A stretch of 64,000 nucleotides of DNA from Adiantum capillus-veneris (taxonomy: Eukaryota > Streptophyta > Polypodiopsida > Polypodiales > Pteridaceae), in NCBI GenBank assembly GCA_014529385.2, contig CM043950.1, forward strand, positions 154,060,445 through 154,124,444, in the 5' to 3' direction. The notes under the pieces were generated by a model that saw nothing but the letters and a program-made list of their open reading frames with translations, did not search any database and was not told where the DNA came from. Position 1 is the stretch's first letter, and every line of letters starts with the position of its first letter. The position numbers were made by a program, and so were the translations under genes. This document shows, piece by piece, positions 1-10,664 of the stretch.

Positions 1-2536
1 TGTGGCCGGTCCCTTTTCTAGACCTGGTAGTCTTGGGTAAATTAGCCAGGTTGGCCGCTTCTTCGTTAGTGCCTCATGCGCTTGCCAAGTCCTTACTCTT
101 GGTACATGACAAAATGTGGGATCCTTTTGTAGTGCCGCAGGTGCTCTTGTGAATAGAATCAAATACCTTGGATTCTTGTTCAACCAGCTCAGCCTCCACT
201 TTGGGTGGTCTTGATCTGCACCTTCTACCTGCATGTCTTTATAAAGTCTCTCTTTGACTTGGAGTAACTTCACCTTTATCATAGGATAGGGTAGGGATTG
301 CCAGTGCCATTGCACATTGATTTGATTGGGAGTGAGTTGAGTAACATTGACAGAGTGAAGAACTCTCAACTCCCAATCCATCACGGTCTTCCACTGCTCA
401 TCTACCTCTTGTGTAATCTTTTCTTTCAGTGCATCTTCCTTAGCCTTTGACAGCTGGACCATTGGCACTGTATTTGTCTCTGTTATTTGTACTTGAAATT
501 CCTTCTCGCCACCTAGCTCTTTTGTTGGCTGTGTCTCCATCTCAGCAAATGAAACTGAGGGGATCTCTATCTGTGGTTGCTCTGAAGTTCCTGCCTTTTC
601 TTGCCTTTCTAGGCATCCATCTCTCAACAGTTGGTTGACTCTTTTAAGCTCAGCTATTTCTTTCAGCAGCGCGTCTTCTCTTTGCACCCGCATTAAATCC
701 AGGTCTCTGCGCTGAGACTGCTCCAGTTTTAACTCTAGCTCGAGGTCTTTATTCTTTTTCTCTAATGCTTTGTAGACATTGTCTGTTCCTTTCACCGAGG
801 CCACTGCAGGATTTTCTCGTATTTGCTGCAAGAAAATTGCATGAGCATTTATTCTCTGCTCTGAGTATTGTAGGGAAGCGTTCGTGACATCCAACTGCAC
901 TTGAATCTTCTGAGGTGATAGAGTTGTAGTTAGGTAACCTCTGTCATCTGGTCGTCTTTGGCTTTGCAAGCATTTGACGACTTTGTAAGTAGATCACCGA
1001 GCTCCTTCATCTCTTTCTGCTGTTCATCCCTTGCTAGATGATGTTGTTTAGCTTCAATTTTCAATTCCTGCACTTGCCTTTGTAGATCGGTGATGACATT
1101 TAATTTGTCTTCTAACTCTCCTTAGAGAGCGTCAATCACCATCTCTAGCTCTTTAGCCTTTGTGCTGCGGCTAAGTGCTGCTGATCGGAGTCTTTCCGTC
1201 ATGTCCTCCATTTGCTTGGCATACTCGTTGACTTGCAAGATCACTTCATTGTTTGATTTCCAATCTTTGTTTCGTGCTAGCTGCTTTGATGTTTCTGTAG
1301 TCTCTTGTGTCTCTTTCGGCTGAGTCATGGCAACTAGTTGTTCTTGCCCTTGAGGCTGTGCTTGGGCCTCTTCTTCTTTGTCATCTTGAGGCTTCGTGGA
1401 TGCCTCGGCCTTTCCTTGCTGTGTAGAGGTAGAAGGTCCTCATACTCCTTTTCTATTGTTCGCTCAAACTTTGTGTTGTCCTCTTGTGCAGAACTTTTTG
1501 CCCTTTTTGGCTCTTTGTCTTGCTCTTTTTGCTGCTCTTGTGTAGATTCAGTTGCCTGTTGTGCAGATTCAGTTGCTTCTCTTTGTTCAGGCTTTGTCTC
1601 CTTGGTGGGCTCAGGTTCTGTGGCTTTACTTGCTCGTGAAGGTAATGGGATTGGCATGGACTGATCATGCTGTTCATAAACAGGTGAAAAGGTCGGGGAG
1701 ATAAATCACCTTGATCATGCTGTGCTTCTCCTTGTGAAATTGCTTCCTCTGCTTGCTTTTGCTGCTCCGCCGCCTCTTTGTCTTTTCGTTTTGCTTATTG
1801 GGCTTCTCTCAGCTTCAAAGCTTCTGCTTCCTGATACATTTTTTTAAGTAGCTCAGTGGGGTCTTCTCCCTGTTTCCTGGCATGGTGTTTTGTTCTTGGT
1901 CCTTTCAATTCAATGGGCACCCACTTTGCCGGGTCCTTTCCTTATGCTTGGTGGCTGCGTTTGTATGAGTGCTGATCTCTTTTGAATCTGGAATGCTTCT
2001 GTGGCGGCTCCTCCTGATCTGCTACCACGGCTTTTCTCTTCATTTCCTCGATCCGTGCTCTTCTTTCCTCGTTATCAGAGCTTTCACTACTATGGCATTC
2101 TGGCGAGCTCTCAATAGACTCTTCATCAGACTTGTATGTTCTCCTAGTAGAACTTGTGGCTCGAGGGGAAGGATGTGCTGACACTATCCAAGTGTTATGA
2201 TCTGGGGCAGGCGAGAGGTTGTCGGCCATGCCGATAGCATGGTAGTCAATTCTGGTCAAAACCTCTGGTGCACCCACGTATGTAATTTTTCCCTCTTTCT
2301 TTGTCCCCTTCAATGTGGACAACACATAGTGTGCATGGTCAATTGGTTGCCTGGTGGTTGATTTGAGAACTTGTGTAAAGGTTGTGGCAACCACATGATT
2401 TGGTGTCGTATATCATGGCGGTCTCTTGGCGAGGAAATAAAAGTGCTGATGATACAACCTTGTGGGCTCTTCCACCTCTTTTTGGATGAGGTCGGAGAAT
2501 GTCGCAGCGGCGGTTTCCTTGGTGTAACATTTAATG
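1..2536 (-). pseudogene. Coiled-coil-rich broken reading frame, unrecognised, open at the left edge
   Basis: Read on the minus strand, this stretch gives a nearly continuous protein of more than 750 codons broken by several lesions: nonsense codons near 1942 and 1793, shifts near 1655 and 1335, a stop near 1122 and another lesion near 930. The N-terminal part (2394-1942) has a serine/acidic segment followed by a basic RKA-rich stretch. The middle (about 1900-1335) is very rich in E, K and Q. The rest (about 1330-450) has the heptad-like leucine pattern of a long coiled coil, then a more globular W- and P-containing tail reaching position 1. I recognise no retroviral catalytic motif and no zinc knuckle. 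Its position beside LTR-like DNA suggests an element-encoded structural protein, but a decayed host gene is possible. Function unknown. Confidence 0.45.
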
Positions 2537-2550
2537 GCCTAATAACTTGT

Positions 2551-4480
2551 GTGTAGCGGAAATTAGCATGAACATAGTGGGCATTTCATTAAAATAGATT
2601 CTTAATGAGAATTACAAGAGTGCTTGGGTGGAGAGAGCAACAAAAAGCATAACACCTAGTTAGATAGCATCAACAATACTTTCAAAAGAGAGAGAAATTA
2701 AGCTATTGACAACAATTGAGGACCGGATTTGCATGGAGCCGGTCCCCCCTCCAAAAGACTTTGTATTATGGTTTCTCCCATCAAGAGAGACATTGTACAA
2801 TACAATTCTTTGTGTTCCTTCAAGACTAGCTAGTGCAATGAAGATGAAAGCTTCATGCACTAAGAAAAACACTTAACAAACACAGCTTTAATTATCCCCA
2901 TTCTCAGACCCAAGACCTCACACACCTTCGAAGATGGTGAGAGCTAGCAGGGTATGAGAGTAGATTGAGAGGAAGAAGGAGTATCTTACGAGAAAGATGT
3001 ACATCTCCTCACATAATCACTCATATTAGCATAGCTTTAGCTTAGTAATTAGCTTGGTAGAGGAGATGAGCATGCATTGAAGCTTGGCTCTTGGTTGGAT
3101 TTGCATCCACATGCCAAGAGAATGTTGATGTAGGCTTATATCTCACAAGCTTGGATTAGGTGATGAGCTCTCCATTAAAGTTTGGGAAGAGATAGTCTTC
3201 TTTGCTTCACACATAGACTGTGTGTGAGTGTGTGTGTGATAATGCCTTGCAAAAATCAGCCCCCTCTCTCTCTTGGGCGAGCCCTCTTGCTATTTGCTCT
3301 TGCTGAAGCCTCATTGGCCCTCCCCAAGTCAAGCCAATCACAATTAAGCAGCATAAGTGATAGCCTTTTGACATGTGTCCCCCTTTCCCCTTTTGTGAGA
3401 GCTTTAGGTAATTAAATAATTAAACTAAACTCTCATTTGACCCCTTTGCCTCCTGGCCAATAGGAATCAGGCAAGCCATTGGGCTCCTGGATGCTCATTG
3501 GACCCCTTGGGAGACTGCCCAATAGTCTTCTAGGAGACTTAATTCTCATTGGTTTCTTTTATTAAATGTTTTTAAATTAATTAAACTAGATTTACTCTAG
3601 CTTAATTCTCATTGGTCCACTTCAAAGGTCAACCAATAGAAACTGGGCACACCTTGTGGGCATCTGGCCTAGGGAGCTGACATGTGTCCCTCATTCCCTT
3701 TGTGTAAAGGGAGCCTCTGTGTGTGTGTGTGTGTGTGTGTGTGGCTTTCTCTCTCATCCCCTAGAAGAAGGGCTCGCCCCCTCCCATGTAGGGATATGCA
3801 TTGACTTTGGAGAGCACACAAAGCATCCAATTCCCCCCTAAGCTTTAACCCTTTGGACACAACCTTTGAATTTTGGAACCTTAGCAATTTGGAAGTCTTA
3901 ATGGGATGAACCTTAGGGTCTTTTTAGCCCATTGTTGCACATGGATCTTTTGCAGATGGCCCCCCCTTTGGATCCCTATTTTCCCTCCTTTGGATCCCTA
4001 CTGTGGCCAGTCTGCTAGCTTAACCAATATTCTAGCCTTTTCTCCCCTGGCACTTCCCCACATTAAATGATCAGTTTAATATGAGAAAATAATTTAGGAG
4101 AATTAGATATTGATTATTATGACATTACCTCTCTCTTGAAATCATAGTCGTCCTCGACTATGGTGTAGAGAAGATAAAGCATATTCATGAGTCCTTTTCT
4201 TAGTGGGTAGAGGATCTCTATGTTACCCTACGACATCATTCCACAATGGATGACTAGTCCATTTGGCGCTTGAGAGCCTGAGGCTGCCGCAAGCATGCCT
4301 GCACATTAGTCCTATCAGTCTTCCATAGTAGAGTGACAAGCTCTACTTGGTGTTGGGAGACGTCGTCTCCGCAAACTTGATCTAAGCATGCATACTACTT
4401 CATTTTTTTTTTTGTACACAATAAAGAAAAAGAGAGTCTTATAAGACAAAAACTTTGTTCATTTTTAACATTTTGTACAT
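2551..4480 (-). repeat. LTR-like non-coding block (candidate LTR, minus orientation)
   Basis: There is no coding signal over 1.9 kb. The left end begins TGTGTGTAGCGG. A minus-strand TATA-like motif (TATAAGCC) lies near 3127-3136, leaving about 580 bp of R/U5-like sequence to its left and a longer U3-like part to its right. Short phrases recur inside it, such as 'ctcattgg', 'gacatgtgtccc' and 'ctttggatcccta'. A (GT)n run lies at 3719-3742. It sits directly downstream of the chromodomain stop at 4485, where a 3' LTR of that element would be expected. I found no second copy in the window, so the LTR call rests on layout only. Confidence 0.35.
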
Positions 4481-4484
4481 TTGC

Positions 4485-5138
4485 TTACTCTTGGGAAGCA
4501 TTGTAAGCATTGACAAGGTTTAGGTTATCCTTTAATTGTATGCCTTGCATCCATCTAGCATCTTCAAAAGGATAATTCTTAAACTTAATAAGATATCGTC
4601 GGATAGTCTTACCGCCTCTTAGTACCTTGTCTTCATGTCGAAGAATAGACTCAGGCTGTAGCACCTCCTCTTGGTCCTCGATCTCCGGTGGGTCTTCAAT
4701 AGTTGGTTCTTGGGGTGGCTCTCCTTTGTAAGGCTTTAATAGGCTCACATGGAAAGCATTGTGTATGAGCCAATGATTGGGCAACTTGAGTTGATAGGCC
4801 ATCTCATTGATTGACCTAAGAATCTGAAAGGGACCATAGTACCTTTTTGCTAGTTTAGCATAGTACTTTTGGTGGCCCGTAGGATTCTTGCCCATCGTGT
4901 GCCTTAATCAAGCCTTGGGAAACTTTAACAAGACCCAATCGTTTTCTTTAAAGGCTTGGACTATTCTGTGCTTGTCAGCAGCAGCCTTTTTCCTTTGCTG
5001 TGAGATAGAGATAGCATCCTTAATCTTTTGAAAAGATTCTTGTAGGTCTCGGCTATACTCATCTGCAGCGAAGATCTTCCCATGTACCTTTATGGCAAAA
5101 GTGTGTTGATATTCAATCCCACAGGAATTAACTATCAC
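4485..5138 (-). pseudogene. Integrase C-terminal domain plus chromodomain
   Basis: One frame of 218 codons interrupted by a single TGA at 4908-4910 (LKFPKA-stop-LRHTMGK). The first half has the helical tail that follows the integrase core (QQRKKAAADKHRIVQ). Next comes the integrase C-terminal SH3-like stretch (KRYYGPFQILRSI, YQLKLP, IHNAFHVSLLKPY). A chromodomain follows (QPESILRHEDKVLRGG, RRYLIKFKNYPFEDARW), which in chromoviruses guides insertion into heterochromatin. The catalytic D,D-35-E core is missing upstream. The stop at 4485 lies close to the LTR-like block, as is usual at a 3' end. Confidence 0.8.
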
Positions 5139-5139
5139 T

Positions 5140-5310
5140 TTTTCAAGCAGTCCTAAGGGTCTTTCAATGTGTCCATCAACCTATTGCAATTTCATTCGAG
5201 TTTGTCTAATGGCTGGTTGTCCCCAAGATTTTCATATTGCTTTCGTGTCTATGGCTATGCCTGCCACACTATCCAGTATTGCCATGGTTTCCATGTCATT
5301 ATATTTCACT
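5140..5310 (-). pseudogene. Retropepsin (aspartic protease) remnant
   Basis: The minus-strand reading gives ILDSVAGIAID, aligning with the D-S/T-G-A active-site loop of retropepsins but with the glycine replaced (DSVA). Downstream phrases are RMKLQ, VDGHIERPLGLLE and VIVNSCGIEYQHTFAI, the usual flap and second-half order. Internal stops lie near 5222 and 5180. The frame then continues into integrase sequence at about 5095, which marks the internal deletion. Confidence 0.6.
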
Positions 5311-5324
5311 GGAAGGGTGGTGTT

Positions 5325-6272
5325 TCATTCTTCCCCTTTGTAGTATTCTCCTACTTTGTTCATTGGAACAGATTGAATCTCTTTGTTATCCATTTCGTGT
5401 TTCAAATTTTCCAAATTTTTTGCGATTAGCCCCTTTATCCCCACCTTCTCTAGAGTTTTCTGTAGATCATTCCATAAATATGGTCTGAGTTTTAACAGTT
5501 CTCCCAAAGTAAGAGTGCATTGGATGGGTGTAGACATGATTGAATGAATGTTGTCTACTTCTAGGGTCTGTTCCGCTCTTTTTACTCAAGTGGTTTTACA
5601 CACTTTGGATTCATCTTCATTATCTCCCAAGTAAGAGGGTAATGTTTTCAAGGTCAATGGTTTCGACATTCCTGAAGCTCCAGATCCGCAGTCCCCATAC
5701 AAGGATTGGTCTACGTCCATATCAGGAGGTAGGTTGTCTAACCAAACTTCCTCTATAGGAGATGACTTTAGAGTTAGGCTCCCATCATTGATCTCTCTCA
5801 CTCTTTCCCATAAGTGTCCTGACCAGTCTTCTTCTAAGGCATCTTCGCTGCCCGGCACTATAAGTTCTGGATCTTTTGGTTCAATGTGGGGTTCTACCAC
5901 CACTTTGGATTTTTCTTGATTGTCTCTTAACACAAGCTCCTCAGGTTTTGCAATACTCTAGGGCTTGGTTTTTTGTTTTTTCAGCATTTCTTGCGTGATT
6001 CTTACCAAATTTTGATAAGCTTCAAGCTTAGCTGCTTCCATGTTTGGAGATGGATAGTTCTTCCATTTTTTTTCCATGTTTTGGCCTTCTTTAAGTCCTG
6101 CTTGGTAGGCTTCCAAGGCCGAATTAATAGGCTTAAAAATTTTGTCAACCAAAATTGATCCTCCAGATTTCATGGTTGTTTCTTTGCCTTCACTTCCAGT
6201 TTCTTTCACCTTTTCCCGGAATAACTTTTTTGCTTTCTCCTCAATTTCAGCCCGTTGTTTTTGTTTTCTCAT
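5325..6272 (-). pseudogene. gag-protease spacer region, three broken frames
   Basis: Three consecutive minus-strand frames: 6272-5958 is basic and helical, 5933-5586 is acidic, and 5537-5325 contains a CTLTLGELLKLRP phrase. Plant Ty3/gypsy polyproteins often have such a leucine-rich motif shortly before the retropepsin, which supports placing this as the spacer between nucleocapsid and protease. Each boundary is a frameshift or stop. Confidence 0.45.
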
Positions 6273-6320
6273 CTCATACCTTTTGCTTTTGCTTCTTTTA
6301 GTCTTTTGAGAGAAATTTTT

Positions 6321-6680
6321 TTAATTCTCCGAATCATTAGAGGAGTTATGTTTCTTTTTCTTAGCCTGGGCTCTACTGATTACCTTGATTGGAACAATCG
6401 ATTCACTCTCAAACGAGCTACTAGGTATCACTTGGACTACGTTTACTACTGTTTTACCCTTGTTTAAAGGATTTTTTGGACAATCTTCCTGGAAGTGTCC
6501 TCCCTTTTTGCAACATTGTATGTAATAAGCTTCAACTGGCTTGAGGTTTTTATCAAGCTTTGGGCATTCATTTTTCCAATGATCATCTGCACCACAGTTA
6601 TGACAGTTTCCAGTTCTTGGCTTAATCATGGGTCTCAAGTCATAGGTTCTTCCATTGGTGGTGGGTGTGAATTGTACCAA
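6321..6680 (-). pseudogene. Zinc-knuckle (nucleocapsid) segment
   Basis: A 119-codon frame with one canonical CX2CX4HX4C knuckle (CHNCGADDHWKNEC). A second knuckle-like motif (CCKKGGHFQEDC) has lost the first of its three cysteines. Tandem knuckles bind genomic RNA in gag nucleocapsids. A basic, serine-rich tail (KKKKHNSSND) ends in a stop. The position between gag core and protease is as expected for Ty3/gypsy. Confidence 0.75.
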
Positions 6681-6777
6681 TCTCCTTCTACCATTACTGT
6701 AGATGGACTAGGCTCAACATAGGGTATAATAGGCACTACTGCTTGTTCATCTATGACTCCCTCTGGATGCATGTACT

Positions 6778-7258
6778 TTACAGGCATTGCATTATGTCAT
6801 GGATAAGGAGGTTGTTGAACCAACACGGGTTGAGGTCTTTCCATACCCATCGGTGGTCTTTGAGCTTGGGCCATATTAGGCTGATATCTGTACATGGGTT
6901 GTCCTTGTGGCCTCGTAGGCACGTATTGAACATTCCCATCATACTTTGGTCGGAAATAGCACTCGTTTGTCTCATGGTTGGTCCATTTACCCTCGACTGC
7001 ACACCATTTTTGTGGCCTAATTGGTTGTCCCTATTGAGGTATTCCTTGCCCTGGTCCCCTCATAGGTGCTTTTTGCATGTTGTTCATTATGTCATTCATC
7101 CTTTTGAGCATGTCTTCTATGGTTGAAAGGGGTGCTACAGCAGCCGTTCCTACTTGTGCTGGTTTGGTGGATGCTGTTTTTTCACTTCGGTTATCCTTAC
7201 GGACATCTTCTGTATTGAAAATATCACAACTGTCTCCTAAGTCAATAGCATCAGACAC
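6778..7258 (-). pseudogene. gag linker, low complexity
   Basis: Two short minus-strand frames (7258-7031 and 7002-6778), between the gag core and the zinc knuckle, are separated by a stop. The upstream one ends in a run of amphipathic residues (EDMLKRMNDIMNNMQ) and a PMRGPGQG tail. They are called coding only because they keep the gag-knuckle order. Confidence 0.4.
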
Positions 7259-7343
7259 ACTCTTCTAGGGTTGTATGATTTTTGCTATATAGTATGGCAT
7301 GAAGTTCTTTGTTTAGTAGTCTCTCTAGAAACAATGATACTAG

Positions 7344-7939
7344 TCATTCTTCTCCAGGTATCTCTAGCTCTTGGCATCTGGCAATGTATTGCTTCATTCG
7401 AGTTGCACAATTCCTAACAGACTCACCTTGTTTCTGTTTAAAGCTATAGATTTGAGCTACCATATTGTGTTTGATTCCCGTTTTGGAACAAGCAGCTACA
7501 AATACTTGAGCTAATGTGTTCAAGTCCATGATTGACCTTGGTGGAATTTTTGGAACCATGTCAATGCTTTTCCTTCTAATGTCATTCCAAACCCCTCGAA
7601 TTGAGTATGGAAATCAAATATACGTTCTGCTCTTAGCACTTGCTTAAAGGTTGTTAAGTGGTCGTAGGGATCTCCTGATCCACTGTATTTTTTGACCCAT
7701 TTCTGAAAATCAGCTGGTCTAACACGTCTATTTGGTTCAACTCCCGGTCTCCTGGTAGTTGGTCTTGTTCCGAGTCCTTCAAACCAAACTGTTGAAAATA
7801 GTGACTCATGTAGCCCTGGACTGGCCTTATTGTCACCCGGTTTTCTTCGTGATGAGGTGGTTTCTGGTTTCTTAACGTTACTCTTAGAAGATCTCTCATG
7901 GTGTTCTTCTCTTGGAATGGTTTTTGGTCCTTGGCCCAA
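7344..7939 (-). pseudogene. Retrotransposon gag core (capsid-like), frameshifted
   Basis: Two overlapping minus-strand frames (7939-7520 and 7559-7344) make up a Ty3/gypsy gag core. Visible hallmarks are DPYDHLTTFKQVL, the EGKALTWFQKF motif of the retrotrans_gag family, and the downstream FKQKQGESVRNCATRMKQY segment with its conserved E-S-V/R-x-F-like helix. The protein would form the virus-like particle. The frame breaks near 7555, so no complete gag can be made. Upstream is a proline/basic stretch; downstream is a linker leading to the zinc knuckle. Confidence 0.75.
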
Positions 7940-8516
7940 TATCCAATCCCTTATGGAGTACCCTGGTATTTGGTTTTTGTTCTACCTCCCCAGGAGTCAT
8001 CATAACAAAGTTGTTGTTATAAAAATCCCTAAACAAGTAGGTTGGTAGATCTGCTGATCCCTTATCCTTGATCTTAAAGATATAGATGATCTTTATGGGT
8101 GTTAGTTGTCCCAATTTGGCATGCGAAGTCCACAGAAGATTTTTTACATTTCTATCCTCCCAAAAATAGATTCCGATCCTAGGATTATCTGTACTAAGCC
8201 GTTTCAAAGGCTTCAAATCTACTTGATTGTATCCCTCGAATTCTAAACTTGGTGGTCCTTCTTTTTTTGACATATCTGGGGTTATGGTGTTTACTTTCAA
8301 CCCCCATTTGTCTATCACGTCAGAGTTTTTGACTTGCAAATACTGAGTTCCATTTCTCTCCATGTACATTTTTCTTTGTTTGTTTGCCCCGATCTCTTCT
8401 TCGAACTCAATACCATGGTCATCAATGCGAATAGCATACTCTTCGTTAGGATCCAGGTAAACCTGAGCTCCATGGCAATTAGTCTCATAAAATGAGAGTA
8501 TATGCTTATAGCGCAC
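7896..8516 (-). CDS. N-terminal region of the Ty3/gypsy remnant, 206 codons
   Basis: An open frame of 206 codons beginning MRYKHILSF. It is rich in charged residues and contains a segment with several aromatics (IGIYFWEDRNVKNLLW). It overlaps in another frame the gag core that follows (7939-7344), so a frameshift near 7900-7930 separates two parts that were probably one protein. I do not recognise the domain. Similar N-terminal extensions precede gag in some plant Ty3/gypsy elements, and it is annotated here because it is collinear with the gag. Confidence 0.45.
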   Translation of the reverse strand: MRYKHILSFYETNCHGAQVYLDPNEEYAIRIDDHGIEFEEEIGANKQRKMYMERNGTQYLQVKNSDVIDKWGLKVNTITPDMSKKEGPPSLEFEGYNQVDLKPLKRLSTDNPRIGIYFWEDRNVKNLLWTSHAKLGQLTPIKIIYIFKIKDKGSADLPTYLFRDFYNNNFVMMTPGEVEQKPNTRVLHKGLDIGPRTKNHSKRRTP

Positions 8517-10018
8517 TGTCGTTCTGGTCTCTAGTGAGTTGAGTAAGAAGACATTTTAGAGGTTGAATCTGAAAAAGTATCTGAAACTTCTTCAAAGAGA
8601 GTGTGCAAGGAATTTCCTTGATTCACGCTTTCTTTCGTAGATACTCTACTGGAGGTTTCTCCGAATATGCCTTGATTTCCTAGTACACGACCATATCTAA
8701 GGTTCATAAAAACTTGTGAAGCCCTGGATAGAGTACTTACCTTTGGATTGACTTGTTGTCAAATTTCTCCACTTGACTGGATTGCAATTTCTGTTAAATT
8801 TTTGATTCCTTGTCTGCAACCCAATTCCTGTATCAATTTTGATCAAGTTAGCTATTCTTTCACAAAGATGGTACAATTTTTGCTCACCATTGTGATTGGT
8901 CTGTGCGTATCAATTTTACTGGAGCTATGGGAGTCAGCAATTAACTTTCAGATTTGACTTTAGAAAAAAATCAAAGGATTAATTTGCAACCTGGAAACTG
9001 AGTGAACATGGACCAATTTGGATCCGGTTAAACCCAAATTTTCCCGGTGGCTTTGTATTATGTTGGTCTAACACTATACAAGTTCAAAAGTCAAAACTAG
9101 TGTCCCTATGTAGCAGCAGTAAATAATCGTGATTATTTACTTTTGTCAAATTTTTACACTTTTTGGATTGGTTTGCCAAGTATATAACTTGTTAAGGCCC
9201 TTGGACAAATTTCAACAAGTTTGGACAAGATGTGTTCAAGTTTATCAGCTGTTTTGTGTCCGCAAACTCTGATTTCAAGAATCTGTCTTAAGTCTCACTT
9301 TTATGATCCAAATTTCACCAAAATTGATGTGGTCTACTTGATATGATAAACCTTGTTTTATACTCAAATATGTAAGGTTGTCAATTTTTAAAGCAGATGT
9401 AAATAACCGCGATTATTTACTCCAGCTATATATTTGCAAGTTTTTGTCCCAACCTTGACACAGATCTGTTAAGCACCTCAGGTTAAGGTCCCTAGCCAAG
9501 TTTCATCAAGTTTGGACAATTTTTGATCAAATGGTCATTAGTTTTCTGTCCGCAGACTAACTTTGCAAATTTGGTCAGAATTTTCAATCCAATGATTCAA
9601 ATCTTATCAAATTTGGTTTGTGGGCTTATTGCAACATGGTAAAGCTAGTGGTATGCCAATTTAGTAAAAAAAATTTGAAAATTGGGACAGATGTAAATAA
9701 TCGCAATGACATCTTTTTGCATCTTTTTGGTCAAGTGAGCATATACACAAGTTAATCACATCAATATAAGCCTGTGAATCAAATTTCATCAAGGTTGGAC
9801 AAATTTTTTCCCAATTTACACTCAAGTTCCAGAAAGTCAGTACAAACTTTAGTTTTTACACATTTTTTGCCAGTTTGGTGATCAAAATCTTATGTGCCTT
9901 TACAAAAGTTGTTTGTACACATGCAATGAGTCACTGGTATCAACCTTGGTCAAATTTGAGCTGAAAGTAAATAATCACGATTATTTACTTTATGCCCAAA
10001 ATGAACAATTTTTTGCAA
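8517..10018 (-). repeat. Non-coding region with degenerate tandem repeat of about 280 bp
   Basis: No convincing coding signal. A 22-bp near-palindrome, GTAAATAATCGTGATTATTTAC, or a close variant starts near 9121, 9401, 9691 and 9964, so the period is about 277-286 bp. Between copies the phrase 'aagtttggacaa' recurs after an 'aaatttcatcaa'-like phrase at a similar offset. The third copy of the palindrome has decayed. The array is interrupted at 10,018 by element A, and related sequence resumes at 19,113. It is either a small old satellite or the repeated leader of the flanking Ty3/gypsy remnant. Confidence 0.55.
10014..10018. repeat. Target-site duplication of element A, left copy (TGCAA)
   Basis: TGCAA immediately precedes the TG of the 5' LTR and is repeated at 19,108-19,112 directly after the CA of the 3' LTR. 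A 5-bp duplication is typical for Ty3/gypsy integrase and fixes the outer boundaries of element A. Confidence 0.9.
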
Positions 10019-10217
10019 TGTTAACCCTCATGGCTCACAAGACACCCTATCACCTACGACGGACGTTGTATTATTTACTTGGTAGAGTCAGGTACCGGGC
10101 TTGTCGGTCCAATAGGAAAAGGGTAAGAGTGATCTCCGATGAGAGGCGCACTCTAACTGGAACATTCAAGGGATTAATTGGCTAAGCATGGGCGTCCAAG
10201 TGTGAATGGGGCGAGCT

Positions 10218-10227
10218 CATATAAAAG
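10218..10227 (+). promoter_or_regulatory. TATA box of the element A 5' LTR
   Basis: CATATAAAAG about 200 bp into the LTR, conserved in every LTR of the family (for example reversed at about 52,563 and 58,103). It is the likely RNA polymerase II promoter of the element. The same motif in the B/C LTR is split by the Tat insertion. Confidence 0.65.
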
Positions 10228-10341
10228 TCAACTAAATCTAAAATTCACTCATTCTCTCATTTGTGCAATTGAAGAGTGATCTTGCTCCATCTTCATCTTC
10301 TTCTTCTTCATCTCCTTGTGTGTGTGTGTATGTGTGTGTGT

Positions 10342-10343
<2 letters not shown>

Positions 10344-10424
<81 letters not shown>
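10344..10424 (+). repeat. (GA)n microsatellite inside the 5' LTR
   Basis: About 81 bp of near-pure GA, preceded by a (TG)n run, roughly 120 bp downstream of the TATA box and so probably transcribed. The 3' LTR carries a longer tract at the same place. Short open frames of RE or LS repeats across it are artefacts. Confidence 0.95.
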
Positions 10425-10427
<3 letters not shown>

Positions 10428-10664
10428 TCGAGCATTGCGAGGGCACAACGGCGGCAAGGCGGTTGAGCGCGGGGTAGCGGCATCTCCCTCTTCTTCGGGG
10501 CCAGGAATCCTCCACTAAGCAAGCGTAGAGCGGTGAGTGACACACCATCGTCATCTTTGAGCTTACTAGTTTAGGCTTGTTGTGTGCTTGGAGCCATTTG
10601 TGGCTCGCACACGGTGTATTGGCAAGTTCCTTGCATTGACACGTGCGACATACGTGCACATTTT

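Larger units (their letters stand above)
4485..8516 (-). mobile_element. Internal-deletion remnant of a chromodomain Ty3/gypsy element
   Basis: Minus-strand order is N-terminal gag extension, gag core, zinc knuckle, linker, protease, integrase C-terminus and chromodomain. RT, both RNase H steps and the integrase catalytic core are absent: the protease frame near 5100 runs straight into the integrase tail, so several kilobases were lost. Stops and frameshifts interrupt every module, so the element is dead. The chromodomain at the integrase end is the defining trait of the chromovirus clade of Ty3/gypsy. The candidate 3' LTR lies at 2551-4480. The 5' leader may extend through the 8.5-10 kb repeats and past nested element A to the PBS at 19,756-19,773, but this link is inferred. 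Confidence 0.7.
10019..10660 (+). repeat. 5' LTR of element A
   Basis: Starts TGTTAACCCTCATGG and ends TACGTGCACA. It contains a TATA box at 10,218-10,227, then a (TG)n(GA)n tract in the presumed R/U5. It matches the 3' LTR at 18,459-19,107 and, reversed, the LTRs of the array. Confidence 0.92.

Noticed and set aside
9119-9990. Palindromic repeats considered as a CRISPR-like array
   Set aside because: The spacing is about 280 bp, the units are degenerate, and the context is a plant nuclear genome.
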